A stretch of 8,556 bases of DNA from an uncultured Coriobacteriales bacterium (GTDB lineage: Bacteria > Actinomycetota > Coriobacteriia > Coriobacteriales > UMGS124): contig CAKUKJ010000078.1 of the NCBI GenBank assembly GCA_934662525.1, positions 1 through 8,556 on the forward strand. Reading direction: 5' to 3'. Positions within the stretch are counted from its first letter, which is position 1; every line of letters starts with the position of its first letter. Below are positions 1 to 6,669 of this stretch, piece by piece. The notes beneath the pieces were generated by a model, which was given only the letters and a program-made list of their open reading frames with translations, did no database searches and was not told the origin of the DNA. Both the position numbers and the translations under genes were made by a program.

Positions 1-1
1 T

Positions 2-424
2 CATGAGATGGTCGGACGTTTGCTTGCGAATGTTGGTCGCGCAGCGAAACGCAGCCAGGTGCGTGCACATGAGGGCACAGAAGTAGACGAGGATACCCAG
101 GATAGCGAAGGCGAGGGCCCACCAGGCATACCCGGCGATACCGGTGGCGGAGGCCCAATCGGGGGCGACCGCGATGAGGTCGCGCGCGACGAGCCAGATG
201 CAGATGTAGGGCGCAAAGCCGATCAGCTGCGCCACGGCCGCAAGAGCGCACCCCAGGTAGGTGAGCACCTTATAACCGCCGGCAAAGTCGAGCAGCTGGG
301 AGAAATCGCCCTTCTGCCCGACGGGTTTGCCTGACGGCTTGGTTGCCTCCGCCCCTCCCGCCGAAGCCTCGCCTGGCCGTTTGTCCACATCGGCCGCTTG
401 AGACACGGACGTTTTGTTAGACAT
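2..424 (-). CDS. ABC exporter (fused permease/ATPase), N-terminal part only
   Basis: The first 141 codons of a minus-strand gene that runs off the left edge. The ATG at 424-422 is preceded, after 6 bases, by a perfect GGAGGTGAT ribosome-binding site (439-431), so the start is secure. Residues 1-40 are a polar, probably cytoplasmic leader. Residues about 53-80 and 97-121 are two membrane segments, and the stretch around 119-133 (M-C-T-H-L-A-A-F-R, then N-I-R-K) matches the first long cytoplasmic extension of type-1 exporter transmembrane domains that are fused to an ATPase. The family exports or imports small molecules using ATP, and siderophore-type members are often encoded in pairs beside an AraC regulator, as here. 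The substrate cannot be told from this part; the ATPase domain and any partner lie outside the window. Divergent from the AraC gene at 658. Confidence 0.8.
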   Translation of the reverse strand, partial: MSNKTSVSQAADVDKRPGEASAGGAEATKPSGKPVGQKGDFSQLLDFAGGYKVLTYLGCALAAVAQLIGFAPYICIWLVARDLIAVAPDWASATGIAGYAWWALAFAILGILVYFCALMCTHLAAFRCATNIRKQTSDHLM

Positions 425-443
425 GGAAAATCACCTCCGTTAT

Positions 444-461
444 GCTGTGCCTGCACACAGC
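444..461 (-). repeat. Small inverted repeat in the exporter leader
   Basis: GCTGTG (444-449) and CACAGC (456-461) form a perfect 6-bp stem with a 6-base loop, ending 4 bases upstream of the exporter's ribosome-binding site (431-439). If transcribed it would fold directly in front of the site of ribosome entry. No U-run follows on the minus strand, so it is not a terminator. A stem this short can arise by chance in GC-rich DNA. Confidence 0.3.
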
Positions 462-498
462 GCATGCGATATTGTTAGTTCTATACAACTTAGCATGC
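462..498. promoter_or_regulatory. Interrupted dyad, candidate operator of the AraC regulator
   Basis: A dyad centred on base 480: GCATGC (462-467) mirrors GCATGC (493-498), TTGT (472-475) mirrors ACAA (485-488), and 469/491 also pair, so 11 of the 18 outermost mirrored pairs match. The GCATGC boxes start 31 bp apart, about three helical turns, so both would face the same side of the DNA. The core is AT-rich in otherwise GC-rich surroundings. It lies 38-74 bp upstream of the exporter ATG and about 160 bp upstream of the regulator ATG, where a dimeric AraC activator or repressor would be expected. I could not place convincing -35/-10 hexamers with certainty. Binding by the neighbouring regulator is inferred. 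Confidence 0.45.
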
Positions 499-657
499 AG
501 CACGGGGTGCAGGGCAAACACAGCGAAGGTGCGGACGCTTGCCGCAAGAAGGCGCACGATAACCGAAAGCCCCGGGTTAAGCCTACAAGCACGGCGGTGC
601 GGGCACCGCTCGACAGGCGCGGCGGGCACGATGGAAAGCAGGAGGCAGGAAGCGGGT

Positions 658-1671
658 ATGACAGACGCGATCGAGACCATCCCGAGGCAGTTGCGCTCGA
701 TGTTCCTCCCCCAGGTGGAGCAGATCGGCGCCGACATGCGCGTCAAGGGGTGCGGCATCCAGGCCCGGGTGGACAACGAGCTTTGCTGCGGCTCGATGTG
801 GATGGCCTCGGTGGGAGGCGACTGCCTGGTCTCCATGCACAAGCTCACGCCCCGCCGTGGCTTTCACCTGGATGAATGCTCCGAGCACGACGCCATGCAC
901 GTCGCGTTTCTCTCCGCGCCCGCCGCAAAATGCCTCTCCGACGTGAGCGCCCCCAACATGTGCCGGCCACGCGAAAGCGTCGTGGCCTATTGCCAGGAGG
1001 CGGGCCCTGTTGGTTTCGAGATGCACGAGGCCGCCACGTACACCACGGCTGCCGTGTCGTTCCTGCCGGGGTTCTTTCGCCACCTGCGCGACCTTTTGCC
1101 CTCGGGGTGCCCCGACCCAGAGGCGCTCTTCGACGCAGGCACAGGCATGGGCGGCCACACGCTCAGCGAGGGAAGCCCCGCCGAGGTCGCCCTGAAGGCG
1201 CTCCTCACCTCGCTCAACGGCAGGGAGCCGCAAGCCAGCCCGGCGTCGCAGCTGCATCTCTACGCCCGCGTGACCGACGCCGTGGCGTTGCTCGCAAGCG
1301 AGGCGAGGGAAACCGATGCCGCGCGTCAGGCGCAAGGCGGCACGGGCCAGCGCCAGCTTGTGCAGCAGGCCCGCCGTCTCATCGACGCCCACCTGGGAGA
1401 GGCCCTCTCGCTCGACCGGCTCGCACACGAGCTCTACGTAAGCCGCACGCGCCTATGCGCGGCCTTCAAACAAGAAACGGGCATGAGCGTGGGCGCCTAC
1501 ATCCAAACGCAGCGCGTCGGCCGCGCCCAAGACCTGCTCGCGCGCGACGACCTACCCATACAGCAAATCGCCCGTGAGGTGGGATATGCCCGCCAAGGCA
1601 GCTTCACCGAGATGTTCCGCCAGGCGACCGGCCTGACGCCCACGCAGTGGAGGGAGCAGGCGGGAGGGTAA
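658..1671 (+). CDS. AraC-family transcriptional regulator with Cys-rich N-terminal domain
   Basis: A 337-residue regulator. The ATG at 658 follows an AGGAGG (640-645) and a GGAAG (648-652); the frame stays open back to 442, but the earlier ATGs at 442 and 631 have no good ribosome-binding site and the upstream residues look non-coding. Residues 233-337 form the classical AraC/XylS DNA-binding domain: first helix-turn-helix about 252-275 (L-A-H-E-L-Y-V-S-R-T-R-L), second about 301-332 with the family signature ending in G-L-T-P-T-Q-W-R. Residues 1-230 are an unrecognised sensor domain with eight cysteines between 32 and 112 (32, 43, 44, 56, 74, 92, 102, 112) and histidines at 61, 70, 77 and 81, which could bind metal or sense redox state (inference). 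Divergent from the ABC exporter gene, whose promoter region carries a dyad, so that exporter is the likely target. Convergent with the gene ending at 1747. Confidence 0.88.
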   Translation: MTDAIETIPRQLRSMFLPQVEQIGADMRVKGCGIQARVDNELCCGSMWMASVGGDCLVSMHKLTPRRGFHLDECSEHDAMHVAFLSAPAAKCLSDVSAPNMCRPRESVVAYCQEAGPVGFEMHEAATYTTAAVSFLPGFFRHLRDLLPSGCPDPEALFDAGTGMGGHTLSEGSPAEVALKALLTSLNGREPQASPASQLHLYARVTDAVALLASEARETDAARQAQGGTGQRQLVQQARRLIDAHLGEALSLDRLAHELYVSRTRLCAAFKQETGMSVGAYIQTQRVGRAQDLLARDDLPIQQIAREVGYARQGSFTEMFRQATGLTPTQWREQAGG

Positions 1672-1746
1672 GGGGCGACAGGACGGCACCCTTATACCGA
1701 CCGAGGTGAGGGGCCCGACCCGCTTGGCGCACGACCGATGCGCGCC

Positions 1747-3936
1747 CTATTCAACCAGCGCGAGAACCTCGGAGCGCTCCTCCTCGATGGCCTCGACTAT
1801 CTCAGACTTGTACTCCTCGCGGTTCTGCGCCTCGTCGATCTTGAGGGCCGCCCAGTCCACGCCGACGCTGATGGCTGCGCCTGCGACCGCGCCCGCAACG
1901 GCACCCGCAGCCGTGCCTGCGCCGGGAACGATTGAGCCCGCAGCACCACCGGCAACCGTGCCTACCGCCGCACCGACGCCGCGCGAGGCCAGCATGCTCG
2001 AGATGCGCGAGACGATTGCCTTGAAGAACGACTTCTCAGCCGCTTTCTCGGTGATTTTGGAGGCAATGCTCTTGGCGGCGGACTTCTCGGCCGCCTTGGC
2101 GGCCTGCTTGCCAGCGGTTTTTTCGGCAGCCCCCTCGGCAGCATCGACCGCAGCGCTTACGGCAGCCTTTTCGGCAGACTCCGCCGCAATCTTCTCCCCA
2201 GCCTTGGTCAGCGCCTTCCCGGCCACGACCCCGCCGGCGACGCCCACCGATGCGCTGACGCCGAAGCGCTCGCCGGCGTCAAGCAGGCGTTCGGCGGGCT
2301 CGATGGGCCCGTCGAAAAATCCCCCGCCCACCTGCTCGATGGACGTGGCCAGCCACTCGGGCATGTCGGAAATCCCGCAGGCCGCCAAAGCCTCCTCATA
2401 CTCGGCGCTTATGGACGCAGCCTCGTCCACATACCCCTGCATGGCCTGCATGAACTGAGACTCGTCCACGCCCTCCTCGAGACTCGCCGCGAGCTGGTCG
2501 CCCACGAACTCCTCGATTGAGCCCGTGATGAGGTTTACCAGCCGCTCGAAGTCGGCCCCCAGGCTGTAGTACCAATCGAGGTAGGAGTCCACGTTGGCAA
2601 CGCGCGTGTCGAACGTCTCGTTGATGAGCGGGACGAGCGTGGAGCGAACCTCCTCCGACAGCTCCGCCGACTTCTTTTCCGCCACATCCATGGCGGCTTG
2701 GACGGCCTGCTGGTCGTAATACTGCCCGTCGAGTGCATAGACCGCCGTGCCGAAGGCATCGCGCGCGGCGTTTTCCACCAAGGTGAGCTCCTCGGAGCCC
2801 TGCATCTGGGCAAGGGAGGCATCCGTCACCATGAAGGCCGCGACGAGGCAGACGGGGGCCAAAACCGACGCGGCGACCGTCTGGGGGAGGATGGAAGGCG
2901 CCTTGCGCGCGGGACGGCCCAACTCGCGCGCAGCAGGCTCATCTGCGGGAGCCGTGTCGAAAGGCCGGATGGACCCCATCCTTTCCAGGGGCGAGAACAC
3001 CCGCTTGAGCTCGCGCCAATCGAGCAGGCACACCCCCAGCAGGCCCGCCAGGCCAAAATACGCCGAGGCCTGCAGCGCAAGCTCGGCGGCATAGCGGCCG
3101 AATGTGCTGACCTGCCCGACCTTGGTGACGCCGTAGGCCGACAGCGTGTCGGCATACGAGCTGGCAAGCCCCGCCTCGGCCATGAGGGCGCTGGGAGAGG
3201 ATGCGAAGGGGTTGCTGACGCTCAGGAACGCGGCCGTAGCGTCCGATGCGCCGCTGACGGGCTGCAGCATAAACAGGGCCATGCCCAAGGCGCACAGGAT
3301 TGCGCCGGCGATGCCCACGCTCGCCAGCATGGAGGCCGATGCGTGGCACAGGGGTGACATCTGCGCGCGTACCGCTTTGTCTACCAGGAGGAATACGAGC
3401 GCAACCAGGGGAATCGCGACAACGGCAAGTGCCCATGTCCACAGCTCCCAGCGTGCCGACGCAACGATGAGGCCCGCAACGCAGGCGGCGGACACGACGA
3501 ACGCGATGACGAGCCGCAGGGTGCGACCCTCGTTCAGACGCGCAAAGATGCCGCCGTCCTGATATTTGACCTGGTTGACCGTCTTTTTGACAACGGCGTG
3601 GTACGTGACCCCCACGGCGAGGAACAGGCTCGCCGCCGCCCAGAACAGGGCGACGCACCAGCCGGGGGCCATGGCGACGACGCGGCTGAACAGAAAGAGC
3701 GCGCCGATGACCGAGGCGGCTTTGAGCAGGTAGCCGCGCCAGTGGAACCTCGCACCCGAGCAGCCTGAGCGAGGGGCCGGCTCGAGGGCAGGTTCGGGGG
3801 CGGGCCCGCAGGCCGCATTATGCGAAACGGCAGGCAGGGCCTCGGCGGCCCCAACAGCTTCGGCAATCGCTCCCACTGGGGCGACATCGGTCGAATCGCG
3901 CGGCTCTGAGTCGGCGGAAGGGGTGCAGTCAGTCAT
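1747..3936 (-). CDS. Large multi-pass membrane protein of unknown function with C-terminal glycine-zipper segment
   Basis: A 729-residue protein that I do not recognise. The start is the ATG at 3936-3934, with GGAGGT (3948-3943) 6 bases upstream; the frame continues upstream to 4191, but that part overlaps pstB and reads as Arg-rich shadow. Visible layout: a Pro/Ala-rich polar N-terminus (1-65); about seven hydrophobic segments near 68-90, 92-113, 141-161, 166-186, 202-225, 284-305 and 350-370; a helical acidic domain (about 375-555) with a distinctive aromatic motif S-Y-L-D-W-Y-Y-S-L at 451-459; an Ala/Lys/Glu-rich stretch (about 575-640) with recurring A-E-K; a Gly/Ala hydrophobic segment (653-693) shaped like a glycine zipper; and a charged helical tail (694-729). 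Glycine zippers let helices pack or oligomerise in membranes, so a pore, scaffold or envelope role is possible but unproven. It follows pstB by 74 bases on the same strand, in the place where phoU often lies, and may have its own promoter. Confidence 0.85.
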   Translation of the reverse strand: MTDCTPSADSEPRDSTDVAPVGAIAEAVGAAEALPAVSHNAACGPAPEPALEPAPRSGCSGARFHWRGYLLKAASVIGALFLFSRVVAMAPGWCVALFWAAASLFLAVGVTYHAVVKKTVNQVKYQDGGIFARLNEGRTLRLVIAFVVSAACVAGLIVASARWELWTWALAVVAIPLVALVFLLVDKAVRAQMSPLCHASASMLASVGIAGAILCALGMALFMLQPVSGASDATAAFLSVSNPFASSPSALMAEAGLASSYADTLSAYGVTKVGQVSTFGRYAAELALQASAYFGLAGLLGVCLLDWRELKRVFSPLERMGSIRPFDTAPADEPAARELGRPARKAPSILPQTVAASVLAPVCLVAAFMVTDASLAQMQGSEELTLVENAARDAFGTAVYALDGQYYDQQAVQAAMDVAEKKSAELSEEVRSTLVPLINETFDTRVANVDSYLDWYYSLGADFERLVNLITGSIEEFVGDQLAASLEEGVDESQFMQAMQGYVDEAASISAEYEEALAACGISDMPEWLATSIEQVGGGFFDGPIEPAERLLDAGERFGVSASVGVAGGVVAGKALTKAGEKIAAESAEKAAVSAAVDAAEGAAEKTAGKQAAKAAEKSAAKSIASKITEKAAEKSFFKAIVSRISSMLASRGVGAAVGTVAGGAAGSIVPGAGTAAGAVAGAVAGAAISVGVDWAALKIDEAQNREEYKSEIVEAIEEERSEVLALVE

Positions 3937-3959
3937 CGAACGACCTCCAATCGAAGGCC

Positions 3960-3990
3960 ATTGTATGCCAGACGCCCCCGCTCCACGCAA
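3960..3990 (-). promoter_or_regulatory. Possible promoter of the large membrane protein gene
   Basis: On the minus strand TACAAT (3965-3960) is a good -10 hexamer and TTGCGT (3990-3985) a fair -35, but the 19-base spacer is longer than the preferred 17. Transcription would begin near 3953, giving a very short leader before the GGAGGT at 3948-3943. If real, the membrane protein can be expressed apart from the pst genes. Weak evidence. Confidence 0.3.
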
Positions 3991-3999
3991 TCCGCTCGC

Positions 4000-4016
4000 A
4001 ACTGAATTCTTCAGTT
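4000..4016. repeat. Perfect palindrome over the pstB stop codon
   Basis: AACTGAA (4000-4006) and TTCAGTT (4010-4016) form a perfect 7-bp inverted repeat with a 3-base TTC loop, and the pstB stop codon (4013-4011) lies inside it. It is AT-rich against a GC-rich background. No U-run follows on the minus strand, so it is not a standard terminator; it could slow 3' decay of the pst transcript or bind a protein. Confidence 0.35.
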
Positions 4017-4802
4017 CCCCTGCAAGAAATCGCGCACGCAGGGGTCTTGAGGGCATGCGAGCACCTCGGCGGCAGGACCGCTCTCCGCGACGACGCCGTC
4101 GAGCAGCACCGCAACGTCGTCGGCGACGCGGCGGGCCTGCGCCACGTTGTGCGTCACCACGACGATCGTGTAGTCGCGCTTGAGCTCGCACAAGAGCGTC
4201 TCGATGACCGCCGTGCTCTTCACGTCAAGCGCCGAGCAGGGCTCGTCGAGCAGCAGCACGTCCGGCCTGGCCGCCAGGGCGCGCGCGATGCACAGCCGCT
4301 GCTGTTGGCCGCCCGACAACTTGAACGCGCTCTTCTTGAGGTCGTCCTTCACCTCGCTGTACAGCCCCACCTGCTCAAGACTTGCGCGCACAAGGCGGGC
4401 AAGCTCGGCCTTGTCCCTGCGGGGCGCATACCCGTAGTACTTGAGCACGTACTCGATGTTGCGCTGGATGGAGAACGGGAAGGGCGAAGGCGTCTGAAAG
4501 ACGAGGCCCACGCGGCGGCATAGCTCCTCGCGCGGAAGCAGGCGGGCATCCCCGCCCTCGAGCAGGACCCGGCCCTCCATGCGCGCACCGGGCTCATCGG
4601 CCAGCATGCCGTTCAGGCAACGCAGGAAGGTGGACTTGCCACATCCCGAGGGGCCCAGAATCGCCGTGATGTGCCCGGGAGCGATGTCGAGCGAGACATC
4701 CTTCAAAACCTGCTTGCCGTCATAGGCAGCAGAAAGGTTTCGGACGCTCAAGGCACAAGAAGGGCGGTTCCGCACGAACTCGTTCGCTTGTGTCTCCCCC
4801 AT
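4011..4802 (-). CDS. pstB: Phosphate ABC transporter ATP-binding protein PstB
   Basis: A 263-residue ATPase that powers the PstSCA phosphate importer from the cytoplasmic face. All nucleotide-binding motifs are intact: Walker A G-P-S-G-C-G-K-S-T at 50-58, Q-loop Q103 in F-Q-T-P-S-P-F-P-F-S (the P-x-P-F-P after the Q-loop is characteristic of PstB), ABC signature L-S-G-G-Q at 162-166, Walker B ending D186-E187, D-loop S-A-L-D at 190-193, and H-loop H218 in V-V-T-H-N. The PstB-type segment after the H-loop reads H-N-V-A-Q-A rather than the usual H-N-M-Q-Q-A. The ATG at 4802-4800 overlaps the pstA stop by one base (TGATG) and is preceded by GGAGAAGG inside the end of pstA, so the two are translationally coupled. 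No phoU follows; a 729-residue membrane protein gene does. Confidence 0.93.
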   Translation of the reverse strand: MGETQANEFVRNRPSCALSVRNLSAAYDGKQVLKDVSLDIAPGHITAILGPSGCGKSTFLRCLNGMLADEPGARMEGRVLLEGGDARLLPREELCRRVGLVFQTPSPFPFSIQRNIEYVLKYYGYAPRRDKAELARLVRASLEQVGLYSEVKDDLKKSAFKLSGGQQQRLCIARALAARPDVLLLDEPCSALDVKSTAVIETLLCELKRDYTIVVVTHNVAQARRVADDVAVLLDGVVAESGPAAEVLACPQDPCVRDFLQGN

Positions 4803-5674
4803 CACGACCTTCTCCATTTCTCTTGACTGCGCCGGGCATACAGCGTGGCGACGGCGCCGGACGCAAGAACGAGCGCCATCATGACGAACGCGGTACCGAA
4901 CGCCGTGGTGAGGCTCGACCCGCCCTGGGCAACGAGCAGGTAGAGGTGCATGGGCAGCGACATCGCCGGCTCCATGACGCTCGTGGGCACGCCTGCATAC
5001 GCCACCGCGCCCGTGAACATCATCGGGGCCGTGGCGCCGCACGCGTAGCACGCCCCCAGCACGAGCGCGCTCACCAGCTCGCCCTTGCAGGCAGGCAGCA
5101 CGATATGCGCGAGCGTGTGCAGGCGCGTGCAGCCCAGCACATAGGAGGACGCCACGAGGCTTCGAGGTAGCTCGGCGAATGCCTTCTCGACCCTCACCTC
5201 GATGAACGGCATCACCATGAGCCCAAGCGCCATGCCGGCCGAGAGGATGCAGCGCCCCCAGCCCGCGTCGCGCACGAAGAAGCTGTATGCGAAGAGGCCC
5301 AGCACGATGGAGGGTATGCCTGCCATGCACTGCACGACGAGGCGCACGGCAGACCCCACATGGCGACTCTTGCAGTAAAACACGAGGTACGCGGCACAGG
5401 CGATGGCCGGAACACCACCGATGAGGACAGCCGTCGTCGTGAACCACAGGCTGCCGGCGATGGCCGGCCAGATGCCGCCCTCCTCGCCCAGGACGAGACC
5501 CGACGGCGCCTGCGTGAGAAATTCCCAGCTGATGGCAGGCGCTCCCCTCCAGAAAACGTAGCCGAAGAGGAAGAGGGCCACCGCAGTCACAAGGCCCATG
5601 CCCGCATAGGCCCAAGCGCGCACAAGCAGGCCCGCAAGGAACGGGCGGCGGATTCCCCCGTCACGCCCGCTCAC
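4802..5674 (-). CDS. pstA: Phosphate ABC transporter permease PstA
   Basis: A 290-residue inner permease subunit that forms the anion channel together with PstC. The start is GTG at 5674-5672, overlapping the pstC stop by 4 bases (GTGA); the frame is open upstream to 5995, but that part is Arg-rich shadow of pstC. Six or so membrane segments are visible (about 20-42, 74-99, 111-133, 142-160, 197-221, 258-280). The permease signature M-A-G-I-P-S-I-V-L-G lies at 118-127, and the ATPase-contacting EAA-type loop at about 168-200 (L-G-C-T-R-L-H-T-L). It then reads A-C-G-A-T-A-P-M-M-F-T-G at 211-222, where typical PstA has A-R-x-x-G-E-T-A-P: the Arg aligns with Tyr210 and the Glu with Ala214. Membership is clear from sequence and operon position; the missing charged pair is unusual. 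Confidence 0.92.
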   Translation of the reverse strand: MSGRDGGIRRPFLAGLLVRAWAYAGMGLVTAVALFLFGYVFWRGAPAISWEFLTQAPSGLVLGEEGGIWPAIAGSLWFTTTAVLIGGVPAIACAAYLVFYCKSRHVGSAVRLVVQCMAGIPSIVLGLFAYSFFVRDAGWGRCILSAGMALGLMVMPFIEVRVEKAFAELPRSLVASSYVLGCTRLHTLAHIVLPACKGELVSALVLGACYACGATAPMMFTGAVAYAGVPTSVMEPAMSLPMHLYLLVAQGGSSLTTAFGTAFVMMALVLASGAVATLYARRSQEKWRRS

Positions 5675-6564
5675 AGCACGGCCCCTTGCTTTTCCAGGCG
5701 ACGCCGCAGGGCTGCGATGCCGAGGTTGATGGCGAGCATGATGACGACGAGCACGAGGCCCGCCGCAAAGAGCGCATGGTAGTGGGTGCTCCCCTGCACG
5801 GCCGTGCCCATCTCGAGCGCGATGACCGAGGCGATGGTCTCCGACTTGCCCAGAAGCTGGGGAAAGAGGTTCGCGCTGCCGATGACCATCATGACCGCCA
5901 TCGTCTCGCCCATGGCGCGGCCTATCGCGAGCACGCACGACACAAGGATGCTCTGGAGCGCGGCAGGCAGCGCCGCCGTCGCCACCGCGTGCCACTTCTC
6001 CACCCCCAGCGCCCGGGCGCTGGGGAGATAGCGCTCCTGTGCCTTGATGAGCGTCTCAGAGATAGCGCCCACGAGGAACGGCACGAGCATCACGGCAAGC
6101 ACGACGGCCGCAGCCAGCACGCACGACCCCGTGCGCATGCCCGCGCCCAGGAACAGCTTCACCACAACGCAAATGCCCACGAAGCCGTAGACGACCGAGG
6201 GGATGCCAGCCAAAAGGTCGATGAACGGGTAGAGCAGGCTGCGGGCGCGCGATGAGGAGACGGTTGAGAGGAAAAGCGCCGCGCCCATGCTCACCGACAG
6301 CGCAAGCGCAAGCGCCAGCAGCGACACATAGAGGGTGCCTGCGATGAAGTTGCCGATGCCGAAGGACGGCTCCCCCACGTAAGCGATGGGCATCCAACGC
6401 GTGCCAAAGAGGAAGTCGGGCACGCCCACCTCGTCGAAGATGGGCAGAGCCTCGCGCACGATGAAGTACACCACGAACGCCAGCGCCAGCACGCACACAA
6501 GCGCCAGCACGCACACGACCAACTTGCATGCACGGTCGGCGGCCCTGTGGGCAACCATCTTCAC
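5671..6564 (-). CDS. pstC: Phosphate ABC transporter permease PstC
   Basis: A 297-residue membrane subunit that pairs with PstA. I chose GTG at 6564-6562 because GGAGGT (6576-6571) sits 6 bases upstream; the ATG two codons later would be 12 bases away. There are six clear hydrophobic segments (about 13-36, 73-100, 115-138, 147-168, 202-230, 261-286). The permease signature L-A-G-I-P-S-V-V-Y-G is at 118-127, and the EAA-type coupling loop at about 180-200 (S-A-R-A-L-G-V-E-K-W-H). This is followed by G-R-A-M-G-E-T-M-A-V at 215-224, in which the Arg and Glu that are conserved in the family are kept, unlike in its partner PstA. The length is normal for the family. The stop overlaps the pstA start, and pstS lies 105 bases upstream. 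Confidence 0.93.
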   Translation of the reverse strand: MKMVAHRAADRACKLVVCVLALVCVLALAFVVYFIVREALPIFDEVGVPDFLFGTRWMPIAYVGEPSFGIGNFIAGTLYVSLLALALALSVSMGAALFLSTVSSSRARSLLYPFIDLLAGIPSVVYGFVGICVVVKLFLGAGMRTGSCVLAAAVVLAVMLVPFLVGAISETLIKAQERYLPSARALGVEKWHAVATAALPAALQSILVSCVLAIGRAMGETMAVMMVIGSANLFPQLLGKSETIASVIALEMGTAVQGSTHYHALFAAGLVLVVIMLAINLGIAALRRRLEKQGAVL

Positions 6565-6592
6565 GCGACGACCTCCTTTCCAACAACGAACG

Positions 6593-6606
6593 CGGGCAGA
6601 GGCCCG
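6593..6606 (-). other. Stem-loop between pstS and pstC
   Basis: The pstS-pstC gap (6565-6669) contains CGGGC-CTCT-GCCCG on the minus strand, a perfect 5-bp stem with a 4-base loop. In the direction of transcription no U-run follows, so it should not terminate the message; the four T residues lie on the plus-strand side. Stem-loops here are known in binding-protein operons to protect the upstream message and keep the binding protein more abundant than the permease; that role is inferred. Confidence 0.4.
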
Positions 6607-6669
6607 TTTTCAGGCTCCCGCCCACGTCACCTAACCACCCAAAACGCAGCGGACGAGGTTCCGCAGCTC

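Noticed and set aside
442..657. N-terminal extension of the AraC regulator to 409 residues
   Set aside because: The upstream part covers the regulatory dyad, has no good ribosome-binding site and does not look like AraC sequence; the ATG at 658 fits better.
1669..1743. Terminators between the convergent genes
   Set aside because: TAAGGG/CCCTTA (1669-1674/1689-1694) has a 14-base loop and GCGCA/TGCGC (1727-1731/1739-1743) only 5 bp; neither is followed by a T-run on either strand.
1960..2220. Tandem DNA repeat in the Ala/Lys/Glu region
   Set aside because: The A-E-K repeats are irregularly spaced (16, 12, 17 residues) and reflect low-complexity protein composition, not DNA tandem copies.
3937..4191. 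N-terminal extension of the large membrane protein to 814 residues
   Set aside because: It overlaps the end of pstB, is Arg-rich shadow sequence, and the ATG at 3936 has an ideal ribosome-binding site.
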